Assembly: GCA_016720925.1 (NCBI GenBank)
Contig: JADKJR010000005.1
Coordinates: 186,001-250,000, forward strand
Length of the DNA: 64,000 nt
Source: Betaproteobacteria bacterium
Lineage (GTDB): Bacteria > Pseudomonadota > Gammaproteobacteria > Burkholderiales > Usitatibacteraceae
Reading direction: 5' to 3'
Below, in pieces: positions 1 to 9,071 of this stretch (position 1 is its first letter; every line of letters begins with the position of its first letter). Made by a program: the position numbers and the translations under genes. The notes below the pieces were generated by a model. The model ran no database searches. It worked only from the letters and a program-made list of their open reading frames with translations, and was not told the DNA's origin.

Positions 1-3000
1 CGGCCACGCCACCGACAGCGTCGCGGGCGCGGACACGGCCAGATAAACTGCCATCGCGATGGCGAGCGCGGGCGCTGTCCACATCGTCCGGTAGCTGACG
101 ATCAGCCCGGCGCGATCACTGTGATCCGCGTTGCCTGCGCTGCCCGCATCACCTGATGGCGCCCATTCCAGCAACCTTCTTTTCGAGACCAGTATCCGCC
201 ATTGGGTGCGAATGATTGCATCCAGACTGAAGCACGCCTCATACGGCAGACACGCAAGCGCAAATGCCGCTTGCGCGAACTGCCCGCCTGCCGCGCGCAA
301 TCCCGCGGCGAGATGCTGACCCAGCATCACGTCGTCTGGCTTGCGAAACAAATCAAGCATCGACGCCATCAAGGGTGGAATCAGGATGATGCCGATCACC
401 ACCAGGGTCCAGAACCAGACGGGTGAAAAGTTCGTCCAGCCCAGTAGCAATAGCAGCGTCAATGCCGCGGGCGCCAGGCTGCGTCGCAGGTTATCGAATA
501 TTTTCCATTGAGACAGCGTCGAGAGCGGGTTTTGTTCACGGCCGGCCCGCGCGTTTGCGCCGTTGTCGGGAACGCGCGACAGCAGCCACGAGGCGATCTG
601 CCAGTCGCCGCGAATCCAGCGATGGCGGCGGCTCACATCCGCGCTGTAACGGGTCGGATATTCTTCGTATAACTGCACATCGCTCACCAGCGCGGCGCGT
701 GCATAACAGCCCTCCAGCAGATCGTGGCTGAGTATCCGGTTTTCGGGGAATCGACCCTTGAGCGTTTGCTCGAAGGCATCGACGTCATATATGCCTTTTC
801 CAATGAACGAGCCTTCGCCGAACACGTCCTGATAGACATCGGAGACGGCGCGCGTGTACGGATCGATGCCCGGCTCGCTGCCAAACAATCGCGCATACCG
901 CGAGTGATTGGTGCCCGGCAGGCTCACCGCCACCCGCGGCTGCAGGATCGCATAGCCCTCGGTGATTCGCTGCCGGGTTTCGTCGTAGACCGCGCGATTC
1001 AGCGGGTGCGCCAGCGTGCCGACAAACTGCCGGGCAGAATCACGCGGCAATTGCGTATCGGTATCGAGGGTAATTACGTACTTCACATTTCCGAGGATGG
1101 CAGGGCCGCCGACAATGCGCGAAAAGCAATCTTGCGAGCCCCCGCGCAGAAGCGAATTCAAATCAGCCAGCTTCCCCCGCTTGCGTTCATAACCCATCCA
1201 CAGTCGCTCGCGCGCGTTCCAGCGGCGCGGGCGATGGAACAGGAAAAAGCTATCCTTCCCGGTGTTGCCGTCCGCGCGAGTGCCGTATTTTTCATTCAGC
1301 GCAGTGATCCGTTCACTCGCCAGTTGCAATAAGGTTTCATCCTCGGGGAGGATTTCCTCCGATGCGTCGCGGAAATCGGTCAGCAGGCCGAAGTGAAGGT
1401 TTTCGTCGCGATTGGCGAGGAAACGCACCTCCAGTGCTTCAACCAGATCATCGATGCCTGTCGCACTGGTAAGCATGGTGGGGATGATCACCAGGGTACG
1501 CGACGCCGACGGTATGCCGAGGGAAAAATCCAGTCGCGGCAGCGGATGCGGTGTCACCAACAAGGTGGCGAACCAATTTGTCAGTGCCACGCCGAGCTGG
1601 CTGGCGGACAGCAACGAAAGGATGCCGATCAAGGCCAATTCCCAATCAGGGATGCTATTGCCGTACGCTTGCATCATCAGCCTGCCGGAAAGCAGCAGGG
1701 TGATCAGCGCAATTAATCCCAGGTAGGGGAACAATGGCGACTTGCGGCCGGATCGCCGCAACGCTTCCACGGTGGAAATGCGCGCGCCCACTGTCTGTTC
1801 CAGCTGGGGCAGGCCTTTGTCAATCAGGTAGTAGCCGACATGCGCGGCGCGATTGCGCCTGCCGTCATCGTGGCCCTCACCACCCGCTACATCCGTCGCG
1901 CCTGCCGCACCCTGGTACGCAAGCTCAATGGCTTTCCGCGCCACTTCGCGCTCGGACAGGCTGCTCTTTTTCGCGGTTTTCTCGATGGCGTGGCGATATC
2001 GATCGCGCGTCGCAAAATCCATCCTGCCATAGACGCCGCCGGGATCCTCGCGCAGCGTCTGTTCGACCATGCTCATCGTTTCGACGAACTCGCGCCAGTC
2101 CATCGCGCCCAGAAAACGCAAACTGGCGATGCTGTTGCTGATCGAGACTTGGGCCGACGCCTGCCGCTGGGATTCCGACTGGACCAGTTGCTCTATCGTC
2201 AGATGCGATTCGGACAGCAGTTGCTCAATCCATGTCAGCGGCAGGGCCAGCGCGGGGCTTTGCCCCTGCAACCGCCGCGCAAACTCCGACACGAACCCGG
2301 TGCTCATCGGCGGGCTCGACCGCGCCATATCCGAGATCACCAGAATCAGGCTTTTCGGATCTTTTTCGGCAACCTCCGTCATCTGGTCCGCCCACGAGTC
2401 GGCCAGATTCCGGTCGATCATCCCGGCGGCCACGCGGGTGGCCACGCGCCGCAGATTCTCGATCAGCGCCAGACGCAACATGATGGGAATGGCCCACAAT
2501 TCACCCAGCCTGAGTGCGGTGACCGTCTGGTAGGCGGATACGAATCGACTGAGACTTTCCGGATCGAGGCGTCCATCGCCGTGCGAGATCGTCTCCAGCG
2601 CGATGTCGTACACACGCGGAAGCCCCATCGACGGTCCGCGCGCCAGGCGAGGCAGTTCCCGGCTGTAACCCTTTGGGAAGTGCCTCTTGGCCGTGCGAAT
2701 CTGCTCTTCGATCAGATAAAAATTATCGAGGAGCCACTCACCCGCGGGCGTGATTCGTCGGTTCGCGGTGACCGCCTCGGTAAGCAAATTGCAGACATCA
2801 ATCAGGATATTTTCGTTCGCGGCCAGTCGCGTCAGGAGCTGGGCGCGCGCGCGCGCCGGCGTCAGGCGGTGCGAGTTCGCCAGGGTCTTGCCATGCTGCT
2901 CCATCTGGCTGGCGCTCAGGAGCTCCGATCGCAGCGGCTGCTCGTCCGATGCGTATTTCTGCGGGAAGCCACGGTCGCGGAAGCGGATCCACGCACCGGC

Positions 3001-3048
3001 AAGCGCGTTTGCAGCCTTCGATTTACCGGTGATCAGCAAATTATTCAT
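1..3048 (-). CDS. ndvB: Cyclic beta-1,2-glucan synthase, N-terminal 1016 residues (partial)
   Basis: Polymerises UDP-glucose into periplasmic cyclic beta-1,2-glucan in the inner membrane. The frame is open from an ATG at 3048 to the left edge, so only the N-terminal third of a protein usually near 2800 residues is visible. Seen in order: a soluble N-terminal region with the family-type stretch MDFATRDRYRHAIE, membrane segments near residues 445-490, a GT84 glycosyltransferase region with LDTDT at about 661 (DxD type), HDLLEG near 775 and RRHRWIRGDW near 807, then more hydrophobic segments and RTQWRILVS. An in-frame TGA 18 bases before the ATG excludes a longer start. The carbohydrate-processing C-terminus lies outside the window. 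The family is best known from rhizobia and Brucella. The family assignment is firm; completeness of the gene cannot be judged. Confidence 0.93.
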   Translation of the reverse strand, partial: MNNLLITGKSKAANALAGAWIRFRDRGFPQKYASDEQPLRSELLSASQMEQHGKTLANSHRLTPARARAQLLTRLAANENILIDVCNLLTEAVTANRRITPAGEWLLDNFYLIEEQIRTAKRHFPKGYSRELPRLARGPSMGLPRVYDIALETISHGDGRLDPESLSRFVSAYQTVTALRLGELWAIPIMLRLALIENLRRVATRVAAGMIDRNLADSWADQMTEVAEKDPKSLILVISDMARSSPPMSTGFVSEFARRLQGQSPALALPLTWIEQLLSESHLTIEQLVQSESQRQASAQVSISNSIASLRFLGAMDWREFVETMSMVEQTLREDPGGVYGRMDFATRDRYRHAIEKTAKKSSLSEREVARKAIELAYQGAAGATDVAGGEGHDDGRRNRAAHVGYYLIDKGLPQLEQTVGARISTVEALRRSGRKSPLFPYLGLIALITLLLSGRLMMQAYGNSIPDWELALIGILSLLSASQLGVALTNWFATLLVTPHPLPRLDFSLGIPSASRTLVIIPTMLTSATGIDDLVEALEVRFLANRDENLHFGLLTDFRDASEEILPEDETLLQLASERITALNEKYGTRADGNTGKDSFFLFHRPRRWNARERLWMGYERKRGKLADLNSLLRGGSQDCFSRIVGGPAILGNVKYVITLDTDTQLPRDSARQFVGTLAHPLNRAVYDETRQRITEGYAILQPRVAVSLPGTNHSRYARLFGSEPGIDPYTRAVSDVYQDVFGEGSFIGKGIYDVDAFEQTLKGRFPENRILSHDLLEGCYARAALVSDVQLYEEYPTRYSADVSRRHRWIRGDWQIASWLLSRVPDNGANARAGREQNPLSTLSQWKIFDNLRRSLAPAALTLLLLLGWTNFSPVWFWTLVVIGIILIPPLMASMLDLFRKPDDVMLGQHLAAGLRAAGGQFAQAAFALACLPYEACFSLDAIIRTQWRILVSKRRLLEWAPSGDAGSAGNADHSDRAGLIVSYRTMWTAPALAIAMAVYLAVSAPATLSVAWP

Positions 3049-3370
3049 GCGACCGCCTGTTCGTAGTCAGACAGCATTGAGCGAGCGCGTGGTTCGCGTC
3101 CTGTCCGCAACAATGCAATGACCTTAACCGGCACGGCACGGCTCGGAACTGCGCCGGCTAGCGGCAGGACCAGAACAAACAATAATACGCTCCCCGCGTC
3201 ACGGCGCTCTCGGTTGATCTTCCCATCACTGCGTAACCCCGGCCCCCGCGTCATGCCGTCTGGAAATTTGCATGGCTCGTTGCGCTTAAGCTCCGTCAAC
3301 AGCCCCGTCTAAAGTCCCGTCACGTTCATATCGCAACTGATTCGCGACGGGTGTTTGCCAACGCGGCCGC
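3049..3370. other. Intergenic stretch between glucan synthase and OmpA lipoprotein
   Basis: No convincing gene. A minus-strand reading frame of 84 codons (3045-3299) ends in ATGA overlapping the glucan synthase start, but its composition is not protein-like apart from one hydrophobic run. It most likely holds the promoter of the glucan synthase gene. Confidence 0.4.
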
Positions 3371-4471
3371 TCAGCGCGGAACGACAACTCCGCCTTCGTC
3401 GGAGACGATGATCTCCACGCGCCGGTTCAACTGCCGGCCCGCCGCGGTATCGTTACCCGCGACCGGATAGGATTCGCCGTATCCGCGCGACGTAATGCGT
3501 TCCGTGCCAATGCCCATATCCAGCAGGGCGGTGCGCACGGCACCCGCCCGATTGTCCGAGAGCGCCTGGTTAAGGCTATTGCTGCCAGTGCTGTCGGTGA
3601 AGCCCTCGATCATGACTTTGCGCTGCGGATATTGTTTGAAAAAATCGGCAAGCTTCTGCACGTTGCGCATGCCGCCGGATTTGAGTTGTGCCTGATTGGT
3701 GTCGAACAGCACATCGCCGAGCGTGATGACCATGCCGCGATTGGTTTTCTTTGCCTCCAGTGCCACGAGTTGCGCTTCCAACTGGCGCGCACGGTTTTCG
3801 GCGCCCTGGGTTTGCTGGCGGGCCACCTCGGCATTCTGTTGGGCATCGTTCGCTGCCTGTCTCTCTGCATCAGCCTGGCGCTGTGAGGCTTCCGCGCTAC
3901 GCAGCGACGCATCGGACTGGCGTTGCAAGGCGTCCGCGTTACGCTGCGAGGCTTCTGACTGAAGTTGAGAGGCCTGCGCGCTACGTTGTGATGCTTCCGA
4001 CTGGCGTTGTGACGCTTCTGCGCTGCGCTGTGACACTTCGGCACTCCGCTGGGACGCTTCCGACTGGCGCTGCGCATAATCCGCGTTGCGCTGCGCGGCA
4101 TCGGCCTCCCGTGTCCGTGCGTCAAGGCGCACGCGGTCGCGCTCCACGCTGGCGTTTGCCACGGCCATTTCAGCCGCTTTCTGACTGGCCGTCGCCTGCG
4201 CAATCGCGACCTGCTGTTTCGCCACATAGGCCAAGTGGTCGACGCGCGAATTGTCTTCGTGCTTGCTCCAGGCGTGATTGGCCCGATCCAGCGAGTCGCT
4301 CGCCTGCCTGAGTTCCCCGGCCGCCAGCGAAGTGACTTGCGGATTGGCCTGCGCATCGCTGTAATCGCTGCGCGCCTGGTCGAGCAGGGAATTACTTGCG
4401 GGTAAAGAACTGCAGCCTGCCAGCACTGCGGCTGCGATGAGTGACATGGCGAGATAACGATGATTTTTCAT
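3371..4471 (-). CDS. OmpA-family lipoprotein with DUF4398 region and seven-residue repeats
   Basis: Probable outer-membrane lipoprotein that binds peptidoglycan. A lipoprotein signal ends at LAGC (Cys20). Residues about 25-115 match the DUF4398 type. Residues about 131-202 are roughly ten imperfect seven-residue repeats of the pattern S/A-E-A-S-Q-R-x, predicted to form a long helix or coiled coil. The C-terminal domain (about 247-357) is OmpA-like, with FTDSTGSN and LNRRVEI, the usual diaminopimelate-binding region. It follows the smaller DUF4398 lipoprotein gene by 21 bases and is probably co-transcribed with it. The repeat helix may act as a spacer between membrane anchor and cell-wall domain (inference). 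Confidence 0.9.
   Translation of the reverse strand: MKNHRYLAMSLIAAAVLAGCSSLPASNSLLDQARSDYSDAQANPQVTSLAAGELRQASDSLDRANHAWSKHEDNSRVDHLAYVAKQQVAIAQATASQKAAEMAVANASVERDRVRLDARTREADAAQRNADYAQRQSEASQRSAEVSQRSAEASQRQSEASQRSAQASQLQSEASQRNADALQRQSDASLRSAEASQRQADAERQAANDAQQNAEVARQQTQGAENRARQLEAQLVALEAKKTNRGMVITLGDVLFDTNQAQLKSGGMRNVQKLADFFKQYPQRKVMIEGFTDSTGSNSLNQALSDNRAGAVRTALLDMGIGTERITSRGYGESYPVAGNDTAAGRQLNRRVEIIVSDEGGVVVPR
3866..4081 (-). repeat. 21-base tandem repeats coding for ASQR heptads
   Basis: About ten degenerate 21-base units inside the OmpA-family lipoprotein gene encode SEASQRS/AEASQRQ-type heptads. The units have diverged at third positions and between R, L and Q codons, so this is an older in-frame repeat expansion. 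Confidence 0.8.
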
Positions 4472-4492
4472 GATGGATTCCTAGAGTTGCGT

Positions 4493-4876
4493 TCAATTGT
4501 TCTTGCGGTTGATCTCTTCGCGCAATACGCGACTGTCTTCCCGGGTGACGTTTGCCGCTTGCCGGGCCTTGGCGGAATGCGCAAGCTTCTCGGCGAGCCT
4601 CGCATCGGCCTGCGCCTCTTCGGCCAGCCGGCGCGCACTCTCGTACTCTTCCTTGTCCATGGCGCGCTTGGCGCGGTCCATCTTGTCCTGCGCGCTACGC
4701 ATCTCGACGGACGCATACTCGTTGCCGCCGGCACTGACCGCATTGGCAATGGCGGACTTTGAGACCGCCATTTGTTCCGTCGGCGGCGGAACGCTCGCGC
4801 AGCCGGCAACAATAACGGCGGCACAACCCATCGCGCCGAGCATCCGGGACCACTGGTAACGGGATAATTTGTTCAT
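4493..4876 (-). CDS. DUF4398 lipoprotein
   Basis: Short lipoprotein of 127 residues with lipobox IVAGC (Cys26) followed by a mostly helical, charged DUF4398 domain with the typical stretches SAQDKMDRAKRAM and SARRLAEEAQADARLAE. It resembles the N-terminal part of the OmpA-family lipoprotein encoded 21 bases downstream, which suggests that the pair arose by duplication and domain addition. The function is unknown; an outer-membrane or periplasmic structural role is likely from the lipobox and the partner. Confidence 0.85.
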   Translation of the reverse strand: MNKLSRYQWSRMLGAMGCAAVIVAGCASVPPPTEQMAVSKSAIANAVSAGGNEYASVEMRSAQDKMDRAKRAMDKEEYESARRLAEEAQADARLAEKLAHSAKARQAANVTREDSRVLREEINRKNN

Positions 4877-5096
4877 TGTCTTCCTTCAGTTGTGTTGATT
4901 GGGCCGGTGTCGCCCTGAAAATGAAAGGCTATCGAGTGCGAAGTCCAGCGTCTGTCTGCCAGCGCACAGAGCGGTACTGTCTATCTCCCGGATCGTTCGC
5001 GTTGCGGCACCATTGCTTGAATGCGAATCGGTATCAAATTGGCACGTCCGGCATGAGCTACCACGAGTAGAAATCCGGTTGCGCAATGGTCAATGG

Positions 5097-6074
5097 TTAG
5101 CGGAAAGGCAGGACAAGCGTCCCGCCAACGAGCCGATACGCGTAGTCGGGACTGTCGATGAAGCCAGCAGAGCGAGAGTAGCTCGCACGCAACACGAGTC
5201 GGATGTCCCCGGCGATCGGCCCTTCGCCACGCGCTTCGGCCAGGTATGACGCATGTGAACCGGACCCTGTCGAATACTCTTGCCCCGCGCCGAGCGCGCC
5301 GCTGTAGATCCATCCCGCGTAACGCTTGCGGATTGCGGTCACTGCGAGCCACTGCCGATAGTCTTCCGGATTGAAGTACGCACCGCCGACGTCGGCTTCG
5401 CGCGTCGAATACTGCCGGTAGCGAAGTTGCAACGTGATCCCGGCCTCGGGTATCGCAAGCCAGATCAGGCGCGCGCGCAAGTGCGTCCGCGCGTTGCCAT
5501 CGCTGAAAGGTTGCCAGCCCACCAGTGCGGTCGCGGTCAATCGCTCGCCGAATTGATGTTCGGCGTTGGTCGCAACAAACGTGTAGCCAATGCCGCGTTT
5601 CAGTGCCTTTGGCGTTTCCACAAGGTCGGCTGATGCGATCATGTCAACGGCGGTCCCGAGTGTGGTGGACAGTCTCAACGTTGCATCCCCGATCGGTCGC
5701 AAGTGCCCCGCGACGCGCGCGACACCAACTTCCGCATCGACGCCGGCAAGCGTGTCGCGGCGCTGGTCGCGATAGACGCCGAGAATGGCAGCAACGTCCT
5801 GGCGATATTTACCCTGTGTGTAATGCACTGACTGCGCTTCCGCACCGGCGAAACGCCAGGGACTGGCGTAGGGATAGAAGCCACCCACGCGCGTGCGGAT
5901 CGCGTGCAGGCCATCGGTGTCCGCCGAAACGGCGACGTCCGTCACCAACGCGAAATACCTTGCATCCTGTGCCGCATCCCGTGCCGTATCTTGCGCCTGG
6001 CCGGCGCCTGACCATGAGACGAGGGCAATGACAAAGGCAATTTGCCCGGCGCGGCTGTCGTGGCGGCCAATCAT
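5097..6074 (-). CDS. Outer-membrane beta-barrel protein paired with a polysaccharide synthase
   Basis: The ATG at 6074 overlaps the stop of the upstream glycosyltransferase gene as ATGA, so the two are translationally coupled; the frame is open further upstream, but that part runs antisense-like through the other gene. The start gives a 325-residue protein with a signal peptide ending near GAGQAQD, then alternating hydrophobic/aromatic strands such as LQLRYRQYS and LVLRASYS and a barrel-like end GGTLVLPFR. By context it is a candidate exporter or porin for the polymer made by the coupled synthase, comparable in role to PgaA, though no TPR region is present. The family name is not recognised with certainty. 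Confidence 0.75.
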   Translation of the reverse strand: MIGRHDSRAGQIAFVIALVSWSGAGQAQDTARDAAQDARYFALVTDVAVSADTDGLHAIRTRVGGFYPYASPWRFAGAEAQSVHYTQGKYRQDVAAILGVYRDQRRDTLAGVDAEVGVARVAGHLRPIGDATLRLSTTLGTAVDMIASADLVETPKALKRGIGYTFVATNAEHQFGERLTATALVGWQPFSDGNARTHLRARLIWLAIPEAGITLQLRYRQYSTREADVGGAYFNPEDYRQWLAVTAIRKRYAGWIYSGALGAGQEYSTGSGSHASYLAEARGEGPIAGDIRLVLRASYSRSAGFIDSPDYAYRLVGGTLVLPFR

Positions 6075-7642
6075 TTCGTACCCCACGTCTTGCGCAGCCC
6101 GAACAGCTCGGACATATAGCCGACGACGCAGGCGGGTTGCAGGATCAGGCTGTAGCCAAGCGCATACAGCGCGAATCCCATCGGGTTGTAGCGAACTTGC
6201 AACCCTTCCGCATTGAACATCCGCGCGCCGACACGATACATGACGCCGTTCATCAACAATGAGAGCGGCAACAGGATCAGCGTCATCGGGCCGGCAATCC
6301 AGTAGATGCCGAAAATTGCGATAACGATGCCGGGGATGAAGCAGAGCGTGAAGGCCAGATCGAGCCACGGGAAAAACAGGTTCCACCAGATGAACGCGGT
6401 CGACAGCCGCGGCACAAACAGGATGCGCGGATGGCGACGAAACGCCTCGATCATTCCTCGCGACCATCGCTGCCGTTGGCGCAGAAACTGCCGCAGTCCA
6501 TCAGGCGCATTGGTAAAGCAAAGGGCATCTTCCGCGTGTCCGACGCGCCATCCGGCCTCAAGAATTGCCCAGGTAAGCACGATATCCTCGCCTATACAGT
6601 CCTCCCAGCCGCCTATGTCACGCAAGGTCTGCCGATCGTAGATCGAGAATGCGCCTTGCGCGACCAGCGTGCCCTGATAAAGCGACTGCACGCGCTTGGT
6701 CGCGGCGATGCCATGGAAATAGTCCCATTCCTGCATTCGCGTCACCCAGTTCGTTCGCGAGTTGCGAACCAGCATCGCGCCGGCGACGGCGCGCGTACTC
6801 GCGGGATCGGCGGTGTAGCGCTCCACGAGGTTCGTCAGCGCATCGGCATACAGATATGAATCCGCGTCCAGTGTGACCACCAGTTCGTATCGGGAGGCGG
6901 CGAGACCGCGATTGAGCGCCGCCGACTTGCCGCCATTCTTCCCCTGGCGCAATAGCGTGAGCCATGGAAACTTCAGCGTGGCAACCGCTTCTGCGGTCGC
7001 GTCAGCCGAGCCATCGTCGATGACAATCACTTCGAAAAGGCCGGGATAATGCTGGCGTTCGATCGAATGGATCGTGTCCGCAATTGATCCCGCTTCGTTG
7101 TATGCGGCGACAAGGATCGTGACTCCCGGATACTTCGCCAACCGACTACGTGCTGGTCGCCGGTCCATCAGCAGGCTGGAGATAAGGAAGGCGTTCATGA
7201 AACCGGGCACGAGCGCGATGCCACCGACCGCAAATATCGCGATCGCCCAATCGCTCAATCTGGCCAGATCGCGCATCCACGGAATTGCCAACCAAAGTGA
7301 AAAAGTGAACCACGTGATGCCGACAATGAGGGCAATGGCAAATTTTGCGTGCACGCTGATGTAGACCGGCCGGTGCCATGCAGAATTGGCCGCCGCCTCG
7401 ATGAGCAATGCACCCTTCGGTCCTTCCACGTCCGGCCCTTCCAGCACGGCACGGCGCGACGCAAGGCGAGGCGCATCCAGGACTGGCAAGTCGACTGGAG
7501 GCGGCAACGAAGCGTGAAGCCTTGTTTTCAACATCTTTAGGTCGCGAAATGAAGGATTGGATTTCAAGCTTTGTATGAAGCGGCGCAGGTAACCGCGCGG
7601 CGGGATGGCCGTGAAGTTCACCACCTCACATTCAGGCCGCAC
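6071..7642 (-). CDS. Family 2 glycosyltransferase, PgaC/BcsA-like polysaccharide synthase
   Basis: Processive inner-membrane glycosyltransferase. Membrane segments lie near residues 100-120 and 130-158 and several follow 405. The catalytic region carries all GT2 landmarks: VIDDGSAD (DD at 209-210), TLDADSY (DAD at 259-261), GEDIVLTW (351-353) and QRQRW (389-393). This fits poly-N-acetylglucosamine, cellulose or hyaluronan-type synthases; the exact sugar cannot be read. It is coupled by a 4-base overlap to an outer-membrane barrel gene. No deacetylase of the PgaB type is adjacent. The start is uncertain: the longest frame begins with GTG at 7642, and ATG at 7534 (residue 37) is a reasonable alternative. 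Confidence 0.88.
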   Translation of the reverse strand: MRPECEVVNFTAIPPRGYLRRFIQSLKSNPSFRDLKMLKTRLHASLPPPVDLPVLDAPRLASRRAVLEGPDVEGPKGALLIEAAANSAWHRPVYISVHAKFAIALIVGITWFTFSLWLAIPWMRDLARLSDWAIAIFAVGGIALVPGFMNAFLISSLLMDRRPARSRLAKYPGVTILVAAYNEAGSIADTIHSIERQHYPGLFEVIVIDDGSADATAEAVATLKFPWLTLLRQGKNGGKSAALNRGLAASRYELVVTLDADSYLYADALTNLVERYTADPASTRAVAGAMLVRNSRTNWVTRMQEWDYFHGIAATKRVQSLYQGTLVAQGAFSIYDRQTLRDIGGWEDCIGEDIVLTWAILEAGWRVGHAEDALCFTNAPDGLRQFLRQRQRWSRGMIEAFRRHPRILFVPRLSTAFIWWNLFFPWLDLAFTLCFIPGIVIAIFGIYWIAGPMTLILLPLSLLMNGVMYRVGARMFNAEGLQVRYNPMGFALYALGYSLILQPACVVGYMSELFGLRKTWGTK

Positions 7643-8237
7643 GATTCACTGCGTAATTTTTTTGACAACGCGGACACGGACATGATTTCGAACCGATACG
7701 ACAAGTTCCATGTGTTCGGCAACGCGTGGAAAATCAGTGGGGCTGTTTGAATAATTCTTTCTGACACACTGACAATTGAAGGCTACGGGGAATCGCATCG
7801 CGCCGCTGTCAGCCGACGCGCAGAATGGTGTAGTCGAACACCTGAAAGGCGCGTAAGCGAGCTGGCGAAAAACGGCGGAACACTGTAACAATCGCAAGCG
7901 AAATGGCTGACGCGCAGATTTGGCGTGCCTGTTCAAGCGCCTGTCAATGAGAGCGCATCGCCGGCGGTTTGGAAAATCCAGCGTTTCGCTTCGGGGAAAT
8001 GCCTGCCACTAACTTGAAAGTTGATCAGGCAGGTTGCGGCGGAGGTGCCGACGACGCTCTCCTGGATGAGGTAAAGGTCTGATCGCCGATTCTTGGTGGA
8101 ATTGTTAATACTACGTCCAGCACCGTATGTTCATGCGGCGCTGGACATAAAGGATGCTTTTAGATGTCAAACCCGGGATTTTCCATTGCGGGTTGTCCCG
8201 GGTATCGCGTGGTACCGGTTACTTTCCTGCCCTTGCC
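7643..8237. other. Intergenic stretch with two hairpins
   Basis: No credible gene in 595 bases. Two inverted repeats are visible: GTCCAGC at 8115-8121 with its complement at 8140-8146, and ACCCGGGA at 8171-8178 with its complement at 8196-8203. The second lies just after the stop of the minus-strand BON lipoprotein gene and may end its transcript. Confidence 0.5.
8171..8206 (-). terminator. Candidate terminator hairpin after BON lipoprotein gene
   Basis: Perfect 8-base stem ACCCGGGA/TCCCGGGT around a loop of about 17 bases, starting some 35 bases after the stop codon on the minus strand. Only a short TTT follows, so intrinsic termination would be weak. Confidence 0.4.
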
Positions 8238-8549
8238 TTACTTGACCCGCATGTCGTTCTTGACCGAACTCACGCCACGCACCGTGCGCGCAAGCGCCAC
8301 GGCCCTGTCAACATTCGCCTGCGAACTCACAAAGCCGCTCAACTGAACTACGCCTTTGAACGTTTCGACATTGATCTCGGCCGATTTCAGACCGGGTTCT
8401 TCGAGGATCTTGGCTTTGACCTTGGTGGTAATCACGGTGTCATCGACATACTCGCCGGTGCCTTCGTGCTTTGACGTTGACGCGCAACCCAGCATGAACA
8501 TCATCGTAATGGCCGCCATAAAAGCGGTAATGCGTTTGAATGTTTTCAT
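8238..8549 (-). CDS. BON-domain lipoprotein
   Basis: Small envelope protein of 103 residues. The start at 8549 is preferred over an upstream codon because it gives a clean lipoprotein signal (lipobox MLGC) and a GGAG Shine-Dalgarno about 10 bases before. One BON domain follows, with the typical DDTVITTKVKAKIL and FKGVVQLSGFV stretches and the conserved glycine. BON domains bind membranes or phospholipid in OsmY-like proteins. It resembles the BON lipoprotein at 39942-40457, and both sit among small stress-type genes. Confidence 0.88.
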   Translation of the reverse strand: MKTFKRITAFMAAITMMFMLGCASTSKHEGTGEYVDDTVITTKVKAKILEEPGLKSAEINVETFKGVVQLSGFVSSQANVDRAVALARTVRGVSSVKNDMRVK

Positions 8550-8724
8550 AGTCGTACTCTCCAAGTTGAAAAAATGCGGAACACTTTTCTGACACAACGG
8601 CATGTTCCTGTTCGTGTCGGGATTCAGGCTACGCGGTGGCGCGCATGCGGTCTGTACGCTGCCGCACAGATGGCCGCTCAGATGGCAGCGCGGCGGGACA
8701 ACATCGACTTTCGAGAGACGCTAT

Positions 8725-8880
8725 CTATCGCAGGTGAAGACTGCCTGTGCCGAAGAGTCCGAGCAGGCCGATGACGATCAGATAAAAAGCCACAATGTAG
8801 TTCAGCAGCTTGGGCATGACGAGAATGAGAATGCCGGCGATGAGAGAGACCAGCGGACCAATGCTTACGTTGAGATTCAT
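8725..8880 (-). CDS. DUF3096 small membrane protein
   Basis: A 51-residue protein starting at MNLNVSIGPL with an AAGGA Shine-Dalgarno upstream. It is nearly all hydrophobic, with two membrane segments around IAGILILVMPKLLNYIV and FYLIVIGLLGLFG, which is the DUF3096 pattern. The function is not known. A longer frame starting at 8970 adds a non-conserved, cysteine-rich leader and is less likely. Confidence 0.8.
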   Translation of the reverse strand: MNLNVSIGPLVSLIAGILILVMPKLLNYIVAFYLIVIGLLGLFGTGSLHLR

Positions 8881-9071
8881 GGTGATTTCCTTTTTCATTG
8901 AACGTAACGGCGGAGCGTCATTGAGGTAACGGCATTTACAGCATGCTTGCAATTCGAGGCGGACCTTCAATTGACAGCCAGAGCCTAGACAATCACCAAG
9001 AGCCGGTCGGTGCGGTGGGATACATAGTTATTGTTTTCGCGCAATAGCGCGTTGGCCGAGATCGGGCGGTG

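Noticed and set aside
1840..3066. 408-codon plus-strand frame
   Set aside because: Antisense shadow of the glucan synthase gene; low-complexity Arg/His/Gln-rich translation.
3045..3299. 84-codon minus-strand frame overlapping the glucan synthase start
   Set aside because: The ATGA overlap is suggestive, but the translation has no family-like features and no ribosome site was clear.
7646..7936. 96-codon minus-strand frame
   Set aside because: No Shine-Dalgarno, no hydrophobic or domain pattern; looks like chance frame in a gap.
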